Shown piece after piece: positions 11,101-21,300 of a stretch of DNA of 64,000 bases (position 1 is the stretch's first letter; every line of letters starts with the position of its first letter). The position numbers and the translations under genes are program-made. The notes beneath the pieces were generated by a model. It ran no database searches. It saw only the letters and a program-made list of their open reading frames with translations, and was not told the origin of the DNA. Source of the DNA: Vitellaria paradoxa (Eukaryota > Streptophyta > Magnoliopsida > Ericales > Sapotaceae); contig CM034240.1 in assembly GCA_019916065.1 (NCBI GenBank), forward strand, positions 33,989,149-34,053,148. The letters are read 5' to 3'.

Positions 11101-13626
11101 CTTATAAACAAAAGTTCATATTTCAATCTCTTTCAATCATATATTTACTTTTCGGTTCATCCTAAGATTCATCACATATCAACATTTATCAAACCTTATT
11201 AATCATTCAACATTTATCATCATTATGAATTTGAGTCTCTTTGTCAATTCACACTTTACTTAATTAATCACATGTTCATATACCTCATCATTTAGTTTAC
11301 ATCAAGACATAATCACAATTCTATTCAGCTAAGACTCTTATTTCAAAGTAATCTTTCAATTCATTTCATTCAAGGTAACATTCATTTATCATTACAAGTT
11401 AAATCCCATTAGCATAAGCTAACAATTCCTTAATCACTTTTTAGAACACATTTCCCTTTTTAAATCCATGCAACTATTCAAGTAAAAGTTTCATATAAAA
11501 AGATGTTCCAATTCTTTCATAGGCCTAAGGTAGAAGTCCAAACTTAGCAAAGTCAGGAAATTGACCTGGGCTCAGTGGGCGCCTAAGCTGACACTCAGTC
11601 ATGCGCCCAAGGGCTAGGCGCCCATGTCTTGGGTGCCCGATTGTGTCCCCCTCGTGCGCCCACAGCTTGGTCCAAGTTTCGGGTTTCATACTTTATTTTC
11701 TGGTTTCATAGTTTTTCACCCTTAGGACCTCAAAATGACCAATTTAAAGTAAGAATACCAAAAGTTTCATGTTCATAACATCTCAACAAGTTTCATGTTC
11801 ATAACATCTTATAAGCATTAAAGGAAACCAACCATTTGAGTTTTTATTGACTATGGGCCAAGTTATGGATCAAACATCCTTATCTCTTTCTCTACCTATA
11901 CATGTGTATATAACCCTCATTTTCTTCCATAAATGAAATCAAATCTTGCAATGGTTACCCAAATATTGTTCTAGATCTTGTTACACATCATATATGTAAG
12001 AATAAGCATAAAATCCCTACCTCAAGTTAAATAAAGATGAAGAACAAGAGAAGGGTTCTTCCCAGTTTCAAACTTCCAACTTTGATTGGTTTGATCTCCT
12101 TTCTCTTTGATCTAAACAACAAACAAATCACATAGATAGGTTCCTTGAATGCTTAATTGCATCCTTGCAAGGTTAATTTGATTTTGGTTAGGGTTAGAGA
12201 CACTTACCATACAAACCCTCACTTGGTTCCCTTTGTTTTCTTCTTCTTCTCCCTCCCAGGTTCCTCTCTTCCAACCAACATCTCTCTCTCTCTTCCACCT
12301 CACACATATATATATCAATTTTTGCTAATATTTTAATGGTTCCACAGTAAATTCCAGATTTTTCCACCCCCTAGCCTAATATAGGGTTTATAGGGGTGAG
12401 GCTCGGCTGAAAAATGCAAAGCAACCCATGCCTGTCAAGTCTACTATTCCTTGGGCGCCCATGACTTATGCGCCCATGCCTTGTGCGCCTAAGGTGCACT
12501 TTTTGCTACACTTGGCTAAAATGCTAACTATAAGGTATTTGGTTTATCTCTTTCAAAGTCCCAACTTTAAAGTACCATTAATGATCCATTCCACTAAATT
12601 AACATAATATCCCTTCCAAAATATACCAAAACCATAAGTTTAAGTTAAAACAAAGTCTGGAGTATTACAGAAAATAGGAAGGGTTTATAGCCCACAACAT
12701 TGTATGTGTTTTGGCTCCTCATAGCCCTGTACTGCGATCCTAAATGACGACGTCGGTTTATCATTTTCGTTGGGTATTGGCCCGTAAAAGACGATATTAT
12801 GGATGCACCCAACCCCCGATGACTTGTGTGGTTATGGCAATGTGAACGAATGATGAATAAGTGAAAATGTGGATGTAGAGATGTGATGGAATGATGAATA
12901 TGTGCTAATATGAATATGGTTGTGTGATTGAATGTTAAATATGTGATAATGTGATATATGTTGAATATGTGATAATGTGATTTGGAACGTGATTGGATAT
13001 AAACTTGGGAAATTTAATAATGAAGAATAATTGGAATTGAATACAACACTATGATGTTATTGAATGACGATAAATACTTACATAAGTTGAAAACTAATTG
13101 ATATTAATAAATTGTTATGGCATATAGAAAGATGTTGGTATATCTATGCATATATGTACTTTGGCATGCATGTGTTGATTACATACCATATATGTTTGTT
13201 TGAGGCATCGTGGGCACAAGTGGACCCGTGCTCACGTCCTTACAGATTTTGATGCAGGAATAGGTCATATCAATTAGGTGGGCTGATGGGGTTGAATTAG
13301 GAGTGCTTATGCATGAGCCCTTCTAAACTTAGCAAAACTTTTGGTTATTTAGTTTTGTTTTTCTTTGAAATTGTAATATTATACATTAAGGACTTATTCA
13401 ATTTGGTTGTAAGGGCCCTAAGGCCTAAGTTATGTATTAATGGGAGGAATATTGGCTGTTTATGACTTGACTATAGCCAAGGTTAAATTTATGTTATCTC
13501 ATTTTATGTGTTGGGCTCACTTAGAGGTTTTTGTATTGCTCTAATCATGGGATGGTTATATTAGTGCATGTTATGTGTGTTTATCACTCACCCCTCGGGT
13601 CACAAGATCCGGGGCATGACATCCTT
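8124..13626 (+). mobile_element. Solo LTR, outer copy, with TCCTT target duplication
   Basis: The LTR runs from TGTAATATCC at 8,129 to GGGGCATGACA at 13,621 and is flanked by TCCTT on both sides (8,124-8,128 and 13,622-13,626). Without the nested insertion it is about 2.76 kb. It has no internal coding region, polypurine tract or second LTR, so a solo LTR left by recombination is the simplest reading. Sense is inferred from the TGTAAT start and the 'cgggtcacaagatccggggcatgaca' style of end. It splits element B. Compared with its siblings it lacks about 70 bp just after the nested insertion, near 12,685. Confidence 0.88.
9937..12674 (-). mobile_element. Solo LTR, inner copy, nested in the outer copy in opposite orientation
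   Basis: On the plus strand it starts TGTCACGCCCC at 9,942 and ends TATTACA at 12,669 (2,728 bp). Flanks are AAAAA (9,937-9,941) and GAAAA (12,670-12,674), a 5-bp duplication with one change. The outer copy's sequence resumes exactly: 'gggtgcaaaaa' on the left and 'taggaaggg' on the right join to the uninterrupted version seen, reverse-complemented, near 47,335. The content matches the copy at 46,323-49,175 in the same orientation. It has no coding capacity. Confidence 0.9.
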
Positions 13627-14017
13627 TGAGAGTTTGATAAACAAGAATGAGAGTGAGAGTGGTGCACACCTCTTCTCTTTTACCCTAACCCCAACTGAGA
13701 ATCCTACTAAGAGAACTAAACATGTTTTGACCAAGACTGACCACACATGTTGAAATGTGGTGGAGACCAAAAAAGTAGTTTGCATTGACTTCTTAGGGGT
13801 CGAGGTGATACTAAAAAACATACAACCACATTCCGTGTTCACATATGCAAATAACTTTGGGTCATATTTGTGGTTCAAAGATCCCCACAAAGCCATGCAT
13901 TCTCTAGTGTTCTCTATACTAAGAGCACACTCGTTCTCGGTACCTCTTGGACTCAATGAGAATATTTCATTTCTAATGCCGTTTGGTAAGGCTTGGGAGA
14001 GATTAGGAGTTGGATAG
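13627..14017 (+). pseudogene. Unassigned coding-like segment of element B after the solo LTR
   Basis: Two short plus frames (13,568-13,753 and 13,757-14,017) read on from the right-hand border of the solo LTR. The second reads VVCIDFLGVEVILKNIQPHS, WFKDPHKAMHSLVFSILRAH and ends PFGKAWERLGVG. I do not recognise it as a pol domain. It sits just before the G-rich post-pol signatures, where extra ORFs or the ragged end of pol occur in related elements. The first 48 bp of the first frame belong to the solo LTR. Confidence 0.3.
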
Positions 14018-14149
14018 TATATTTTTGCATTAACTGTTGTATATATATTAGTAGATTAGATTTCATTTATTTCTTTATACCTAAATTAAAATTTATTTTT
14101 CTTTTATTTGTTTATTTTAACCTTTTCTCTCGAAGAAGTTTTATTTTTT

Positions 14150-14862
14150 CTTTTAGTACAATTTAATTCAAAGAAGTAAATTGCTCGAGGTAATAGCTCA
14201 ACTACTTTCTTTATTTATTTTTGTACTTCATGGATATACTATATATTGTTGAGAAGTGCTAGAGACTAAGTTGGGGGTGATATTGATATGCCTTAATAAA
14301 AAAAAAGGGAAAAAAAAAAGGAAAATAGAAAGGGTGTAGGACAACCCCTTTGTCATTACCTGTGTATAGAGTAGATTAAATTTTTCTTTCTTTATTTTTT
14401 GATTTCTTGTTAGTTTGACTTTTCTTTTCTTATTTTCTTTTCTTTATTTTTATTTTGTCTTTCTACTAAATTTTTTTTTTCTTATTTTATTTTTTTCTTT
14501 TTTTCATCTTTTTTTTTTAATTCTAACATTTTTCTTAAATAGTTCTTTTGTTTTTCATGAAATAAGGAAGCTATTGAGGTAATATCCTCCCTTTTCCTTT
14601 TATTCAGTCTTGCAATTCCAAATTGGTACTTCATAGTTATAACTATTGTTGGGGGTGCTGTAGAGTCTAAGTTGAGGGTGTACTGGGTGATCCTTAAATG
14701 GCTTGAATAAAGGGTGCATGCTTAGTTTATTTTGTGCTTTGTTCTTGTTTGTTGTTATTGTTTCATGCTCATTATCATGCTCACTATTACACACTACAGA
14801 CCCACATATGTTTCATGGTTCTTACATTGAGGACAATGTGTATTTTAAATTGGGGGGTAGGA
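14150..14862 (+). repeat. Diverged tandem repeat carrying post-pol G-rich signatures
   Basis: Two related blocks (about 14,165-14,330 and 14,560-14,720) each hold a 'gaggtaat' phrase, a 'tacttcat' phrase and a 'gctgtagagtctaagttgagggtg'-like tract ('gagactaagttgggggtgat' in the first). A third signature, 'cattgaggacaatgtg' and then 'aaattggggggtagg', lies at 14,825-14,862. Between blocks there are long T-rich runs. The G-rich tracts resemble polypurine or post-pol signatures of Athila/Tat elements, so duplication of this area within element B is likely. Confidence 0.55.
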
Positions 14863-14865
14863 ATC

Positions 14866-17800
14866 ACATGATGAATTCATTTGACATGCGTTGAATGAAC
14901 AATTTTTTTTATCAAATCTTGGGCAAATTAAGATTATCTTGACTTAATATGACTGGACCTTACATGTGTCTCTGAATTGGTTTAATGTTAGTATTAGTCA
15001 TAAAAATAATAATTAATTCAGTTTCAAACTTGAATAAAGCACTTGATTCAAATCGACTATATAATTTTCTAATGCATTGAAAACTTGTCATTTGAAACCA
15101 TTGAATGAAAGTGTGTTAAGGATTTGAGTTTATAAGATTTAGTTATTCAAGTATGCCAAGACATATGTTGAGACTTAAAACCCTATATTCTGTAAGCTTT
15201 TGGGCCTAATCTTTTATTCTTGAAGGTTTTGTACTTAATGTTCTATATGATTTCTTTCATCTCAAATTTCTTGAATAGCTTCATCACATTACTTTGCTTT
15301 GGTATTAAATGCATAAGATACTATTTTTGATATATATGTATGAATCAATGCCTCTGACAAAGTGTTATTAGTCTAGAGAGTGATGTTAGGCCATCTTTCT
15401 TACATTTGGAAGCCTATGACTTTTTCTTTGATTACATTACCCTTGGAGCCACTTTGAAGCCTTGAAAAGCAAATAATATATGAAGTTTCTTGTTTTAGCC
15501 ACATTTATAACCCTTTAAACTTAGATATATATAGGTTAGCTAACCCTTCCATGTCATGGGATACTTATGCAAAAATTGTAACATGGTCTATTTGGGAGGA
15601 GCTTGTAGTTGGAAAATGTGGTGGAATAAAAAGGAATTCATTTGAGAAAAAAAAGGACAAAAAAAATGTGACATAGCATTTCATGAGTTCATTATTATCA
15701 GTCCTATAAAAAAGAAAACAATAAAAAAAAGAAAAGGAAAAAAGAAAAAAAAAACAATTAAGCTTCAATGTTTGGCATTCAAGGAGTTGAAAGGAAGAAA
15801 AAGAAAAAAAAACAATAAAACTTTATTTGTCTAAGCAATACCCAATGGCTAAGCTACAACCTAGTAAAGACCTAATGGACTTTAGGTGACAGATAATTAT
15901 AAAAGCATTGATCTATTTCATATGGTTGATAGTAATTTTCTTGTTTATGCATTAATACATTTCATTCATGAAGTTATGCAATACTCTATATCTTAATTCT
16001 TTTAGTCATTTCTTGATTTGGGTTTATTGCACTTATTTGATATTGCATTCTTGCGTGAACCATGAGAGTAACCCTCCTCGAGTGATTTTATTTGAGAGTG
16101 AACAACTATGTGAGATTTGAAGTCAAGACCACAGTCTTTTGGTATACTTGGTGCTGAGTTGAATGAATGACATTAATTAGCACACTTGAAATTAAATGGT
16201 TGAGAGTTAGGTAAGTTTAATATGCATTGGAAGGTTTTATGCAATTTTGGATTTTGTAACTTATTTTTTATTGAGAGTAAACCATGAATTATTTGATTGA
16301 CTTATATTATACATCGAACTAATTTAAGAATTTTGTGGCTAAATTCACTACAAACTCTCACGAGACTTCATTCGTCCACTAGGAGGAACCTAGGGATTTA
16401 AAAGACTTGCTGTGCATAGCTAAGTTCAATTGTGTTTCCACCGAAAAGAGAATATAGGACTTTTTTTTTTTTTTTTTAGTTTTTGCGATTACATTGCTAG
16501 GGACTGCTAATGTGTAAGTTGCATGGTGTGATTATGCTTAAAAATGTAATCATAAATCTTGATTTCCATGCTAATACTGGTAATTTGTATTTTAATATGT
16601 TTATTTTAGTTTAATTTTGTTTATTTATGTTAGTTTGTTCATTTATGTAAGTTTTAGTAGAAAATACACTAAAATAGCCTATTAAAACGAGATAGATGCA
16701 TTTTTGACATAGGAGGAGTTCTAGAAATTAAAAGTAGTCTTCAGCAAAATTGTAGTGGACATCTCAAGATTCTCAGAAAGCTATTATAGGACAAAATTCG
16801 AGTTCATTTGGGCCTTGAAAGATTGCTCAAAATCAAGGCTAGAAAGCTAGACAAATCCTAATTAGCAGAGGATTTGGGGCATATCTTGAGCTTTTAGAGT
16901 CCAATTGAGGTGATTCAAATGCCCAAAATCAACTACACATTCTTAGCTATAGCTTTCATAAAGAGCCCAAGTCCAAAGAAGGTCTCCATCTACCTCGAAA
17001 TCAACTTGCAAAGTCACATAATTAGGAATTTTTTGGATGATTCATCATGACACCCTATTAGTATTTTGGTAATAACTTTTCACTCACAACTCCTATTGAT
17101 GCAACTCTTTTTGTGTTGGAAATAAGACTCAAATGAATACAATTTTCATGTTAGAGCCAAAGATTAAATCTACTATTTGGACACCTTGTCAGGCTATCCG
17201 ATTAGCAACAACTGTTAATGCACGATAAAAATTAGGTATAAGATTTCATTTCGTGCATATAAATGCATATTTTGCGATGGCAAACATATGCTTTTCTATG
17301 TATTTTTTCAGATTTAGTTTTTCATTAAAATAGATTAGTTTAGAGAGCTTTTGTATTATGGATTCAAGTTCGTGAATACTTCAACACATTCCAAATTTGT
17401 TCTACATTTTATTAATGGAGTTTGTACTTTTCTTTTCATTTTCTCTTTTTATTTATTGTTTTGTTATTTCATCCATGCTAAGCTAGTTTGTTTATCTTGA
17501 TTTAACCCATCAATAATGGGTGGATCCTTGTTTGATGATTGGATGTAATTGAATCCTCATATGCAATGTAAAACTCATATGCTAAGTTCATTTTTCTGAA
17601 TCTTCTTCTTCTTTCTTTTTAAAAGTTTTTGAAAACTTGTAACCTCAATCATATTTCGTTAAAATCCCTGATGACGTTACTTACTTAAAACTTTCTTCAT
17701 ATTTTGAAATAAACGAAAAGAGATTTGGACCAAAGACAAGCTTATTGAATATCTTTCCAGTTTTTTTATCCTAAACGTGATTTTAAAATTGTGTTTTAGA

Positions 17801-18300
17801 ATAATTATTTTAACGATGACATCTTTTGCTTTACTTTTCCTATACATGAACTATAAATTGAGATATGAAAATACATCCGATTAGATAATAAGAAATCCAC
17901 CCAAATTTGTAAATTGGATCAAGATCTTTAATTATCATGAATGCGTAGTTTTATTACTTTTATTATTCTAGTTTAATTTAATTTTTAATCTTTCTTTTCT
18001 ATTAATTAGAATATAAGTAATTTAAGTTGTTGAATTTTAATTTAGTTTAATTTTTTCAATTTACCTTATTTAGTTATTAGTTAGTTAATCAACATTTTTT
18101 AAAACCCAAAACAAAATTTTTTCCTATTTTTAAAAAAGAAACTAGTAGATAGAAAAACTTAAAAAAAAACCTTGTATTCAATTTTAAAGTTCCCTGTAAG
18201 TAAGATCTGAACTCACTAGATAAAATTACACCACACGCCCTCATACTCGAAGGGTTTATTCAACTGTACATTTGTGAGGTGGTCTCCGAGCTCGAGCCTG
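14866..18300 (+). repeat. LTR-like region of element B
   Basis: No long frame exists here. The stretch 16,590-17,520 has the general look of a gypsy LTR: a T-rich promoter-like area, a 'gacaccctattagtattttgg' module at about 17,049-17,165, and the 'gcgatggcaaacatatg' area. It is followed at 17,560-18,110 by pyrimidine-rich sequence and at 18,180-18,260 by the 'ccctgtaagtaagatctgaac' phrase. Sequence from about 17,180 to 18,260 has recognisable inverse counterparts at 30,010-31,150. Exact LTR borders and a target duplication could not be fixed. Confidence 0.5.
17045..17165 (+). repeat. About 120-bp module also present, inverted, in the copia-like LTRs
   Basis: The phrases 'gacaccctattagtatttt', 'aacttttcactcacaac', 'gtgttggaaataagactc' and 'gagccaaag' occur here in order. 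The same order is seen on the reverse strand of both LTRs of the 33-38 kb element (33,485-33,605 and 37,855-37,965). By eye about four bases in five match. Confidence 0.75.
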
Positions 18301-21300
18301 TTACCATATTTTCAAGTCGATCTATGGTGGTTAGATAGTCACAAACTTAATTTTAAGAGAAACATAAAAAAAAAAAATCACATCGGAATTGAATAAATGA
18401 TCATTAGATAAAATTCCATTTAACTAACCAGATGTTACATGTAAATCTCCCAACCATAAGTTCTTTTCAATTTCAGAATAGAGTCTTTTTTATCTTAGAT
18501 ATATCTGGTTTGTTGAACAGAGGTGGCTCAAGACAATTTGAGGTTTAAAATAGTAGTTTTGAAGAGAGGGACCGATAGAGAGTATGAGTTGCTTTTGACT
18601 TTTAGTTGAGAAAGAGGGAGAATATAAGTGATTGGTTAAGAATAAATGGTTGAGAAATAAGCTAGTTTGGGAAATAAAAAAGTTAGGTTTGTTGTAATTG
18701 ACTATTAGTTAGGTACTAAATTGTAACTTTTTATATTTGAAAAGGAAAAAAAAAAAACTAAATTTGAGTAGCTAACTTTTTAACTCTTTGCTAATTTAAC
18801 ATATTTACCTTTCATTATTTTAAAAAAGTTAAAAATGTAAGAGGGCAAATTTGATCGTTTTAAAAAATAAAACCAAAAAATTAAATAGCTAAAAGTTGTG
18901 ACTTCCCAAATGGAGCATTAGTAGGTTTTTTATTAATTTTTTTTAATTTGATGTGACCTTTGAGTTGAAATTTATTTTTTATCATTGATTTTTTTTCTTG
19001 GAATTCTTAGTGTTTGGATTGGACTATGGGTCTAATTTATTGAATTTAATTTTTTTCATAGGTCTTATATTATTATAAAAATTTTTTATAAGGTTTAAAA
19101 TATTTATGAATTTAATTTTTGTTTTACATATATAGATCATATAGGATATCTGGAATTTTGGATCCTTCGTTCAAAATGAGACCAATTTTTTTTTTTTATA
19201 CTGTTCAGCCGCCAATGGTATTAAGAAAGGGAAAGGAGACAAAGAAAAGCATTAATATTTGAAACAAATTTGATCGCTGGTGTTACATCACATCAACGTC
19301 TGATCAGTTATATATATATATAGCAAATATGTATTTATAATATCCAATAGAAAGTACCTGGCACTTTCATGTGCTAAATTTTCATCCCCGTCTTGATTAG
19401 GAATGGAATTAACCCAACAGGTTAAACCACGCAAAATAATTTGTTGGACAAAAACGTAAATTAATTAGCTTCTTGTTGGATTAATCCTCGGTTAACTAGT
19501 CGTGATTAGCATGCATGCATTTGAAGATCTTTTTTTCCTGCAATATCCCAAGTAATAAATAATAACAAACCCTATCAAATTAATACAAGAAAACTTCACA
19601 TTATATTTAAAATGATGAATTTAATGAAATTTAATTTCATCGGATAAAATTTTTTTACCAATTTTTATGTTTCAAATTAAAATAAAATTTTATAATTTGA
19701 TTTAATTTCATTTTATAATTTTAATTTTGAGATTTATAAATAGTTTGAAATCTTTTATTTATCAAATCAAAGTCAAATTCATTTTTTATTTTAAAATTAA
19801 ATCAATCCTAAAAAAAAAAATGTTTCTAAACAAAATATAAGCGTTTGAAACATCGTCCCAGTGGGTGGACCAAGCTACCCTCCTTTTGTTTGGAGAGATC
19901 TCTGGATGAAAATTTCATCACATGATTTGTTTAAATATAAAATGTTACAATTAGGTGGCAAAGCTACGTCCTGCCTGAAATGCACATGATTGTGTCCAAT
20001 GTTATTTATGATCAACGTATGAATTATAGGTTTACAAAGATGTCGTATATTTTCGTTTTAAGAATTTTTATACACATAAAAGAGACATTTGGAGTAACAA
20101 AAAGTTATAAAATTTAATAAAAATTATAAATTTGTAATCCATACAGTAAAATAAAAAGTAAATAATTTTTACATATTTTTAATGTTTTTTAACGTACCAA
20201 ATGAATATAAAATTGCTCAATAATTGAACCACCCCTTTAGAGATTTTTGACCACCTCCTCAGTTATGATCGCAATTTTTATTTTATTTTATTTTTTCTTT
20301 TCTTTTTTTTTTTTTTTTTTAATTTGAGAAGATCAATATGGTCCATATATAGAACAGGAATAACAGCCATGCAGGTTGTGAGAATTTTCAACTGCAAAAG
20401 TTGATCAAGAAACGGCTAGCTGGCTGCTTTCAATTCCAGGAAAGAACATGGGCTCTCATGATCTTCTGAACCATGCCAGCTTTAAACCCATTACTATTAC
20501 TCCATTCTGAAGCTATACATGCATATATGTATCTATATGTGCGTGTGTACTTAATTGATGTATCCGTGTGTGCAGTGAGGAAGCTTCATTCTTTTTAATT
20601 TTATTTTATTATTATTTTTTTTTTCATGGTGGAATTAGGACTCTCTCTTTCTCTGAGGCAATTAATAGCATAGGAAAACACATTAATTTTTAGTTGGTTT
20701 AAAGCCATCGAGTGGCGATCTGTGCAAGGAGGGGAATTAGGTGCATGCTCTTTCAATAAATTCTTCGCTGTCTTTTTGACAAATAATCAAAAGGAGAAGA
20801 AAAAGAATGGTTTTTGCACTGTCATTTTGGGTGAAGGTATTTCAACTATTCATGGGGGACTTATGGCTCCTCCAGCAACCTTACTTTACAGTGTGGGTTA
20901 CAAACCTTGCAGAGAGCTGGTGGTCAGAAAAGGAAATCATCACCAAAGCAAAGTCCACCTCGGGAAAATTAATAGGGCTAAAAGTCAAACCCCCTCACAT
21001 GCTGTGCATTTAAGATCCAATTGCATTTTCCAATGCCCTGAACTGGCTATGGTTAATTTCCCCAATTTTATAAGTTGAATCTATGCTGAGCACAATTTGA
21101 ATCCTGATCCTAACAAAATACCTAGGTTCTGTTTGGCATCCAAGCTAGTAGTTGTTATAATGGTTAACCTAATTTACCTTCTTACATTTTAATTTTTTTT
21201 TTAACTTTTAAAGATAAAAATATCAAATTAACTAAGACTAAAAATTCACCTAAAAAAAATCAACTTTTTTTCCTTTAAAAACACAAAAATAAGCCATCCC

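Larger units (their letters stand above)
7160..18300 (+). mobile_element. Element B: pol-less gypsy relic with gag fragment and LTR
   Basis: On the plus strand a gag fragment (about 7,190-7,560) is followed, once the solo-LTR insertion 8,129-13,621 is removed, by about 950 bp of unassigned coding-like sequence. Then come three G-rich post-pol signatures (14,273, 14,645, 14,853) and a long LTR-like stretch to about 18,300. No protease, RT, RNase H or integrase was found, so pol was deleted or the element was a gag-only derivative. The LTR-like part contains a pyrimidine-rich tail and a 'ccctgtaagtaagatctgaactc' phrase that resembles the 'ccctgtgg.ttcgacctcg' motif near LTR ends of Athila/Tat elements. 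Ends are approximate. Confidence 0.6.

Noticed and set aside
9942..13621. Reading the two nested LTRs as the 5' and 3' LTRs of one element
   Set aside because: They are in opposite orientation, and each has its own 5-bp duplication, so they cannot be an LTR pair.
18190..18300. tRNA-like phrase
   Set aside because: No cloverleaf or conserved tRNA box could be formed. It fits the LTR-end motif better.
20440..20520. Possible miRNA-like fold near 'catgatcttctgaaccatgcc'
   Set aside because: No mature plant miRNA was recognised, and complementarity was too short and broken by eye.
20722..21078. 118-residue plus-strand ORF in a less AT-rich stretch
   Set aside because: It has no recognisable domain or signal, overlaps another frame of equal quality, and has no plant-gene context. 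An ORF of this length is expected by chance in 64 kb.
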